Source: Strobilurus pachycystidiatus (Eukaryota; Basidiomycota; Agaricomycetes; Agaricales; Physalacriaceae). Taken from it: a stretch of 64,000 nucleotides of DNA. Position 1 is the first letter of the stretch. The number at the start of each line of letters is the position of its first letter. A program made the position numbers and the translations under genes. The stretch covers positions 372,001 to 436,000 of the forward strand of contig JAHLMK010000016.1 in assembly GCA_019915135.1 (NCBI GenBank), given 5' to 3'. Below the pieces are notes generated by a model. That model made no database searches. It was not told the origin of the DNA and saw only the letters and a program-made list of their open reading frames with translations. Below, one piece after another: positions 56,301-64,000 of this stretch.

Positions 56301-59041
56301 TGGCACGATTATCAGTATCTGCGTGAAAACTATGAGCAGTGTCTCGCACCGTGTGGCATCTTCTTGGTGAAACGAGCGTAAACCTCGGCGACAATCTGAT
56401 TGACCAGCGCTTTTGTCGGCGCTATGTAAACCAGAATTCCATCGTCCGATTCCCTAAGAACCTTCTCCATGGCATAGAACGAGATGAAGGTCTTCCCGGC
56501 ACTTGTGGGCGCTGCAAGACATCATGATTGAGGTTGTCTTCGCGAGAGAATGACGGATAACGCTCACCAACAACCAACATTGAATGGTTTGGGTCATCGA
56601 TACAGTCCAGCGCCTTTCGTTGCCACCCATCAGGAACAAAGTCGACTCGGGGATCGGGTGCACCATCCATGCTTCGGTCCATATGCTCGCCAAAGAGTCG
56701 TAGCTGCCATCGAACAGGGTGTTCCGTTATCGTCATCCAAGGATAGAGATGGACCGACGATTTGAAGAGCTTGACAAATTTGAAGGAGAGAGGGGTGGGC
56801 TCAGCATCAGTCGGGCATGAGGATATCATGTCCGGAATATAGGACCCGAAGCCAAGCGCTGTCAGCACTCTAGCAATGACGGCGGCGGTCTCAGCACTCG
56901 AAGAGCCCCGACTGGTGATCTCTCGGATGAGGCCCATGATGGATACTGTGAAAGTATCGCGAGTAGGGTCGGAATCGCAGCTGGGATGGTCAATCCACAT
57001 CAGGATCGTTAAATGTATTTTCAACAATCGCGCCTCAACGCTGAGCCAGGGCTCCAGAAAGCGACGGTTGCGCATGATAATCTCGAGGGACGCGAGCTTT
57101 TGACTGACGGTTTCCTGCTCGTGTTTTTTCATCTCGGTTTGGAACCAGATGCGGCTGCTTTGGTCCTTCTTTGCCGCCTTCTCATCCGCGATATTCTGTT
57201 TTAGTTGCTCCTTCTTTGATAGCGCTTTTGGTTTTGCTTTTTTGCCAACCTGCTAGCAGATTATCATCGAAAAACATGACAAGACAACACGATGAACTCA
57301 CGGCGTGATGGTTGACCTTCTTCTTCTCAACGACAGCAGGCTGCGTGGTGATGGTAATCTGCTTCAGACCCCGACCCAACGCGCCAGTAAGCGTCTCCGC
57401 CTGTCGTTGCAGACTCGACATATAGCGCTGGTGTCTCTTCTGTGCCCACCAGGTGGGCTTCTTTGGTGCCGTCTGCTCGATCGGATTCCGGTTATGCCAG
57501 TGCTTGTCCGGCGTGAAGACCTGAGACAGATCGAAGAAGCGCTCCCGAACCATCGCGCTGTCTGGTCCAGGCTCGAGTTCGATGGACGACAGGGCCTCAT
57601 CAAAGACAGGGTGGTTGAAAGGGAGCAATGAGACAGACTCGTCAGTCTCGACGGGACATGAATGGATGAGAGGGTAGATGTCGACCTCATCGAGTTCCGA
57701 GCACTCGGGAATCGGTCCAACATCGGCCCTGCGCCAGTTCTCGGAAGCCGCGGAAACGACATCGGGAGGGAGGAAGTCATTGACTGTTTCTCTCCTTTGA
57801 AGATGGTACAGGACGGCGAGAAACACATTGCTATCGATCTCGATGTTGACCGAGGATTGGCTGAGCGTGTCCGTCACGATGTCGAAGAAAGGGGAGAAGA
57901 ACAACATGCGGAGCTTGGGATCATCCACACGGTACTGCATCTGAACGCGGTCCCTCAAAGACAGCACATCGAGCAGGTGTACATGCAAGATGAAGACATA
58001 TACAAGCGGCTTTAGTGGACCGCTTTCCCAGTGTTCGACGGCGGCACGGCAGATATTGATCAGTAGCTCGTCACGGGTGTGTGAGTGAGCCATGACGCGA
58101 TTGTCCCGAGAGGGAGGAGGCCTGAAGGACCAACGAGCAGGAGGAATAGAGCGACTGGGCTCAAGCACGAAAGTGGAAACCTGAACACGAAGAATATCAG
58201 CACGAAAATCATGTACAGGATTGGGATTATGTCGACCTTGGAGTCTTGGAGCTGGATTCCGTTCATCAGTGCCGCAGGAATACCGCGACTTAGACAATTG
58301 AATATAAGGTCCCGTTGTGCAGCGTTGTAGTCATCGACGCGCGCATCAGCACCGAGGGCCTTGACAGTATCACTGATGAGGACAAACATGGGCTGGGAGA
58401 AAGTCAACGATGATGTGAGATTGAGTTTAAGATTACTCACCTTGAATTGATTCTCGTGGTGTTTCCATGCCGGGTCGTCCAGATCGTCAAAGTGGAAGAC
58501 AGAGACCTGCAATCGGTCGAGATGTCGTACTAGAATCCGGCGAGCTAAGCGCCGCGACGAGGAGGTAAATGCTTCTGTTTCCGGGCGCGTGGTGGCAAAT
58601 TCGGTCACTAGAAATGACCTCAACGAACAGGCAGCCAAGGAAGCCACTAGACTTACTTCGGAAAAAGACGATCTCAATGTTCGTGTTCCTAGATAAGAGT
58701 CCGTGGAGGAAGAACTCCATCGCATAGATGGCGTGGGTACTCTGGAATCCGCAACCTTCAAAAGCTTTACTCAGTAACTGAAATTCTGCCGCGACAATGG
58801 GCAACGTACCGCTGTCGCGTCCGACATCGAGCAAGGGGTCATCGAGGACCATTTGAATGAGAGATTCGCCTGCCATACGGAAAGTTGTGAGTCTCGATGC
58901 CACTCTCGTGAAAAAGATCGTACCGTCAACGATGAATAGCTCGTCTCCAGCGTAATCTCCCACGAGATCCATCCATCGCGCCGTCTTTGCGGTCTTCGCA
59001 TACCACTCCGTTATTTTTTGATTCACCTTTTCGTCGGACAT
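53335..59041 (-). CDS. DDX60: DDX60-like DExD/H-box helicase
   Basis: A large, many-intron gene; ATG at 59041, stop at 53335-53337; roughly 1,700 residues. Helicase motifs in order: [19 protein letters not shown] (motif I, split by an intron near 56520), DEIH (motif II, about 56085-56105), SATIGSP (motif III, about 55945), a long charged linker ([15 protein letters not shown], about 55130), [12 protein letters not shown] (motif V, about 54800-54840) and [14 protein letters not shown] (motif VI, about 54645-54685). The N-terminal half (about 56500-59041) is the non-helicase region of DDX60/Ski2-like proteins. The last exons are 54311-54685 and 53335-54255. All motifs look intact. Vertebrate DDX60 is linked to RNA decay and antiviral sensing; the fungal role is not established. 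Not every exon border was resolved, for example near 58800. Confidence 0.85.
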
Positions 59042-60904
59042 GGTGATAGTGGTGCGTGAAAGGGAGAAAACGAGGCGAGCACGCTTTTAGCGGGGGAAAG
59101 TTCCGGGCTCAGGAACTCGCCGCGTCAAAGCTGTAACATTCAGGCGCCCGTGAAGAGCTCATAGTAATAGAAGGTCAGGAATTTCACTGAGTCCTACCTC
59201 GGCATCGGTGGCACTGAATCGGACAATCTGCAAAAGAACAGATAAATTGACGATATAGGGACAGTCGTAATTGGCTCACTTTGGAGGCCAACTTGAGCGG
59301 TCAAGTATATCCCAAAGTCCGATGTTATGTAGCGGAGCGCGGGACTGTCGTAACATGAGGCCGACACGGTTGACGCGTCTAGACGGTCTATGGTCAACCA
59401 GGGCTCAGGGTTGCATGCATGACATCAGCGACACACTGCCGAGAAGCCGAAACCTCTTGCAGCTGCTCTGAGTCTTGCTCTTGATCCAGTCTGGCTTTGC
59501 TTCTATTCTACAACGTTGCAGAATTGCCAGCGATCCCAGGCTCTCCTTCTAGGCCCATTGAATGCTCCTATGTCGCTGAAATCAAACACACGCTCGTCAA
59601 ATGCTCCGAAGCTGTTGATGTATGCCTGAGAGCCGCCCCCGTCGTATCGTTGCCTAAGGCAATCTTCCGCTACAGCTGCGCTACATGACCCACCATCCCT
59701 ACGCTACATGGTCTTTCATGGACTCCACCGTTGCCACGACCTCGACCCCATACCCGCAACCGCCATTGCCAGCATGATGCAGCATCCACCCTCACTGCTC
59801 AGTATCATCCTGTGGCCTGCATCATCATCGTCGTACTGCCTGACATCGTCGTCCTATTTTGTGCTGCTGATGGCCTCAACGCCGTCGCCCGTACAATCCT
59901 GGCTTGCTATCTAGTATCTGGGAACCACTACTACCCTTATATTGCCTCGTTCACGAACACTACCATCGCCCCAGTCTCAAAGCCGCTCATGTTCACCAGC
60001 AGGATCAAGCTACTCACGGACAACAGCCGCCACATGTCTGCCACCGAAATGCAGACTATTGACCCCTGTCACCGTCTCACTTGTCAAGCCATTCAGACTT
60101 ATATACACCGACAGATTCAAGTCGTTCGTGGACGCCAGTATCTACACCGCCGCAAACCCCAGACCATTGACCTTCGTCACCGCCCAATCACCAATCCTCC
60201 ACAGGGCGTTTGCCACGGGTGGTAGAACAGGCGAGGCGGCCATATCAGAGAGCCTGACAATCCGCGCGTTGGCTGGTCGAAGGGCAAAGGAAACCTCTTG
60301 GTGGAGGAGACTCTATCCAATTCCCAATTATGTTCCAGTCATACATCCTGATTCCTGACGGACGTGTTGTCCAGTACAGGCCGTTTTCGCGGCTCGATGT
60401 AACTGACTCACGGGAATGGTTCTATGGACTCTTCCCGTCTCAATCTACCCGTAGCTTGTCGGCTCAGTGTATGGAATTATCATTCGTGTTTGCAAAGATG
60501 AATTCTATTACGCCTGTCCCTTCAATTCGGCTGTGGCGTCACTCGCGCAGCATTCATAGCTTCGCTTTGAAGGATCATACGTGATCTATTGTGATCATAA
60601 CGAAAATTTTGAGTTTACGTGTTTGAGTCGGCATCTCAACCTTAAATTTGGGTATCATCAAGGCCGACGACGACTAAGCCAGACCCCCATCATACCTTAA
60701 AAACAATTGCCTCTGGGGCACCTTGACAGGGAACAATACCATGTGAGCCGCGTTTCAGTGCTGCAGTCAGTTCCTTTTCTGATAGGCCTTGTCCATCTTA
60801 CAGCAACTCGATCATCGTCCTAGGACATATTGCAGCCGCGTTTCTGCCTCACGGGTCTCTGCTCGGAAATTTGAGCTGGAGAAGGAGCTCCAGTAATATT
60901 CACC
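59042..60904. other. Intergenic, about 1.9 kb
   Basis: The shared upstream region of the divergent helicase and F-box genes. Overlapping open stretches (59708-60358) have no recognisable domain. Nothing else seen. Confidence 0.4.
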
Positions 60905-62521
60905 ATGGACAACTTGAATTACTGTCTGCCTGACACTCGCCTCGAAGACCTTTTGCAGAGCAACGAAGTCGCGAGCCCAGAAGAGATCCTCTCTCTTCGC
61001 CGCGCAGCTCAAAACTCATCTTCCACTCTCCAGGCTATAGATGCGGAGCTCTCTGAATTGCAGACAGCAGCCAATGCGCTGCGGGCAAAGCGAAAAGACG
61101 TCGAATCACAACTCTGCACCACCACCACCATCCTCCATCCAGTACGCATCCTTCCTGTAGAGATCTTACGCGAGATCTTCATGTCTTGTCTCGATCTCGA
61201 AACCGACAACCACATAGCCCCGGACGAGTCGGAATCGCTCAGTCCTCGTCAGCCGCCTTGGGTTCTCTCCCGGGTTTGCAGGCGCTGGAGGAATGTCGTG
61301 CTCGCCTTCACCAAACTGTGGTCCTTTGTACGGCTGCGCCTCCGGGCGTACACGCATGTACGCATTCCCCGAGACAGGTTCATCTCCAGACTGCGTCTGT
61401 ATCTGGAAAGATCCCAAGGCCACGACCTCTGCGTCATTCTTTCGGACAACGATGATACGGTCAGGTCTGACGCGATGACAGTACTCCGGAGCACCATGCG
61501 GCGGTGGTCGCATCTCTTCTTGGACCTCCCGTTGTCGACCTTGCAGGACATGCGCGGGAAGTTCATTCGTCTCAAGTTGCTCGAAATCGACGGAGACGAG
61601 CTTGTTGATCTTGATTTACATCCCAGGGCCCGCCGGGCTCTTGACACCTTTGCAGACACGCCTTGCCTTCGTACCTTCAGTGTACGCTTTGACTATACTC
61701 CCTGCCTGGTCCTATACATCCCCTGGCACCAGCTGACAACGTACTCATGCTACCTATCTTCCTACAAAGAGCTTCAAATTCTCCGCGCAATGTCACATCT
61801 GACTACGCTGGTTGTCCAGCTCGACTTCGATGCGTTCAAGTACGGAAGACGCAACCCGCGTATCCCATTGCCGCTCCTCACCTCGTTGACTCTGCGTCAC
61901 AGAGACTGTTACACCGACGGTGAATCCATTTTTGACCATCTGGACATGCCCAATTTGTCGTATCTCAAGTGGGACATGGAGGACTTTCCCTACCAGCCGT
62001 TGTGCTTCCCGGATTATGAGCGCGTCGTTGGGAACTTGCAATCCTTGGTTCTGTACACGCTGCGCATGACAGGATATTTTGGAGGGGAAGGAAATGTCTA
62101 CAACCTCTTAGCGTGTCTCCGCCTCGCGAACAAGGTCGAGACGCTGCATGCCACCATTGACTTGAACTCTCTCGCCACGACATTTCAGCTCATGACGGTA
62201 GTGACAGTAGGAGATGAGCGAGACGAGTCAGACGACGTGAACCTCTTTCTTCCCTCCCTTCGCGTTCTTGCCCTCGAGGAGGCCGTTCGTGACATGGACT
62301 CGGAGCCTGAGCATGGTCACCCGGACAGTGCTAGCGTCGGTCCTCTTGCAGCTGACAATGCTGGGTTCTTCTTGAAGATGCTGGAGTCCCGCTGTCATGC
62401 ATCGCACGGATGCGCTCGATTGGAAGAGCTGCACGTCTCTCATGCGGTCTCTGACTTGCTCGCAGGGGAACAATGGGAGCGTATTCGCGATGTCGTGAAA
62501 GTCGTGCACCACGCTGGCTAG
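60905..62521 (+). CDS. F-box protein with N-terminal coiled coil
   Basis: Single exon, 538 residues. Residues about 25-70 (EILSLRRAAQ … LQAIDAELSELQTAANALRA) predict a coiled coil, a standard feature of agaricomycete F-box proteins. The F-box follows at about 78-140 (ILHPVRILPVEILREIFMSC … PWVLSRVCRRWRNVVLAFTKLW). The rest has degenerate leucine-rich repeats (LKLLEIDGDEL, LTTLVVQLDF, LTSLTLRHRD). Probable SCF substrate receptor. Distinct from the 44 kb / 51 kb pair, which lack the coiled coil. Confidence 0.87.
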   Translation: MDNLNYCLPDTRLEDLLQSNEVASPEEILSLRRAAQNSSSTLQAIDAELSELQTAANALRAKRKDVESQLCTTTTILHPVRILPVEILREIFMSCLDLETDNHIAPDESESLSPRQPPWVLSRVCRRWRNVVLAFTKLWSFVRLRLRAYTHVRIPRDRFISRLRLYLERSQGHDLCVILSDNDDTVRSDAMTVLRSTMRRWSHLFLDLPLSTLQDMRGKFIRLKLLEIDGDELVDLDLHPRARRALDTFADTPCLRTFSVRFDYTPCLVLYIPWHQLTTYSCYLSSYKELQILRAMSHLTTLVVQLDFDAFKYGRRNPRIPLPLLTSLTLRHRDCYTDGESIFDHLDMPNLSYLKWDMEDFPYQPLCFPDYERVVGNLQSLVLYTLRMTGYFGGEGNVYNLLACLRLANKVETLHATIDLNSLATTFQLMTVVTVGDERDESDDVNLFLPSLRVLALEEAVRDMDSEPEHGHPDSASVGPLAADNAGFFLKMLESRCHASHGCARLEELHVSHAVSDLLAGEQWERIRDVVKVVHHAG

Positions 62522-62912
62522 GACGTCCTGGGGGAGACTCTATTCTTGTTGATGACTTGCTTTTTTTGCTTCGAGGTCTACGTAGAAGTCCAGTTTATTT
62601 TGTTGTAGTACACAGTACGCGCCGCTACTCTTGTCCTGTAAGCTTGCCTATATATAAGCGGTATATGATATTGTTATAATATACCGTAAAGTGAACACAT
62701 TTTCGGTATAGAGAGGAGATGCTGTCAGCTCGAGCAGGGCCAATGAGGGAATACATGACACAAGAAGTCATGCATTCGGACACCAAGGCGGGAAAGGAAC
62801 TTGGCTCGCGAAGAGACAACGGACACGGCCTCGGTTTAGATGATCCGAGCGCAGGAAACGGGCGCAGAGTCACTGTCAGAGCATAATCGATGGGCCACCT
62901 ATGTACAGTCAA
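62522..62912. other. 3' flank of the F-box gene
   Basis: AT-rich stretch with TATATATAAGCGG near 62650, then non-coding sequence up to the transposable element. No gene seen. Confidence 0.5.
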
Positions 62913-64000
62913 ATGAAAGGAGACGGACAAAACTTAAGATTCTTCGGTGATCACCGGGATAAGATGAGTCGACAACTTATCTTATGTTTGTGGGCACAAT
63001 TTCCGAGCTCTTGAGCCAGAGCATACTTAACTTCCGACTCGAGTACTGACTGGAGTTCGGACAAGAGGACTGTCCCCGTGAGATCTGGGAAGGCAACAAT
63101 AATTTAAGAATATTTATATAGCAAGTAGTACATACTCTACTAACGACATCCCGGAGACGATGAACGATGAAATAATGGATACTATACCTATGTTGAATAA
63201 TAATTTACGCTGGGATGTGAGCACCCCTTGACAGGCGCAGTCTCCGATCCAAACCAATCACCAGAGAGTGGCCATGCCTATGAATGGGAAGGTGCGTGAG
63301 TGTTGAGACGGTCATTGTACAGAAGCCACTCACAGTTGTTTATGAGGTGTCAGTAGCCAAGAAGAGAGGTGACAATACTGGCACGTCAGCATTAAACAGT
63401 GCATAGATAGAAAAGAGAACATACAAAGACAGCCGACGGCCACTGCGCCTCCTCTGACGCTTAGACAATCACTTGCAGGCTTGCATCGCACAAACGTGCT
63501 CGCATACGGCATTATTACCACGTCCGTCAATGCGGGTTACATTGCTGGCGTGTACAAGCGGCGTCGACCTTGAGTCAGAGAAGGGAATAAGAAAGGTCGG
63601 TGGTGATGGCGAAAGAACAAAGGGCGGACTTTGAAAATGGCAAGTCGCGGTGGCGTGCCTGTCTCGTGCCGATGCACTTTGCACATCAACCCGGCCTGAA
63701 CACGTTGCCGTGGTTGCCAAGCTGACTCGGCATTTGCTCTTTTCCTTCAACCACCACCACCGCGACGACGACCACAGCGCCGTCGCGCCCCAAGACACCT
63801 GCTCTGCAGCGACGACGCCAACGACGACCTCACTGGTATTCCCGCCGGCTACGCGTTACGAACGAGACGACCATTGCATGGAGGGGTGTGTCTCGAACCC
63901 ACGAAGGACTGCTGGCATGGTACCAGGACCGTTTGGTGCGTCAGTCTTTTTTTCGTTTTCGCGCTGACAGTGTTGACGACAGCGGTCGCTTTGTACGGAC
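62913..64000. mobile_element. Second copy of the 16-18 kb element (runs off the window)
   Basis: It begins ATGAAAGGAGACGGAC, then ACTTAAG, GGTGATCACCGGGAT and CTTATCTTATGTTTG, as at 16338. The dispersed repeat GCGGACTTTGAAAA … GCATTTGCTCTTTTCC is at 63612-63790. The middle is diverged and lacks the nested hAT element. The right end is outside the window. Confidence 0.7.

Noticed and set aside
1..64000. CRISPR array or bacterial insertion
   Set aside because: No regularly spaced direct repeats; all genes have fungal introns or fungal families.

Overview
The window looks like a gene-poor, transposon-rich stretch of an agaricomycete (mushroom-forming basidiomycete) genome. The evidence is short 45-65 bp introns in most genes, several F-box proteins, a DUF6589 pseudogene, a kinase with the HGDIRGAN catalytic loop common in agaricomycetes, and many non-autonomous DNA elements. 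I see no rRNA, tRNA or CRISPR array, and nothing bacterial.

Layout. 0-5 kb: a 1.05 kb hAT-like element (163-1214) beside a broken DUF6589 gene that carries a small MITE. 5.85-8.1 kb: long-chain acyl-CoA synthetase, complete except for an apparent 1-base deletion in its ATP-binding motif, with two GC-AG introns. 8.6-19.0 kb: one minus-strand gene for a multi-pass membrane protein, split by three separate DNA-element insertions (9431-11806, 11947-15978, 16338-18757), the last holding a nested hAT element (16781-17508). 19.9-21.2 kb: an intact 1.3 kb miniature LTR retrotransposon (TRIM). 21.5-26.9 kb: arm 1 of an inverted segmental duplication, with a short-chain dehydrogenase (SDR) pseudogene and RNase H2 subunit C head to head and a LINE-type reverse transcriptase between them. 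28.9-39.3 kb: alpha/beta hydrolase, F-box protein, centrin, and a GATA factor with an AreA-type N-terminus and two zinc fingers. 41.2-43.8 kb: arm 2 of the duplication. 44-62.5 kb: three more F-box proteins, a protein kinase and a DDX60-like helicase. The last 1.1 kb starts a second copy of the 16-18 kb element.

Most striking points: (i) a host gene shattered by three insertions whose exons can still be followed; (ii) a hairpin-studded repeat found in inverted orientation inside two different elements, with paired substitutions in its stems and partial matches in a third element; (iii) an inverted duplication in which both RNase H2C copies stay open while both SDR copies have died through different lesions, one copy serving as the empty site for a MITE in the other.

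The host genes are housekeeping or regulatory: fatty-acid activation, ribonucleotide excision, the microtubule-organising centre, nitrogen-type GATA regulation, ubiquitin-ligase substrate receptors and RNA helicase. They do not form a recognisable pathway cluster.
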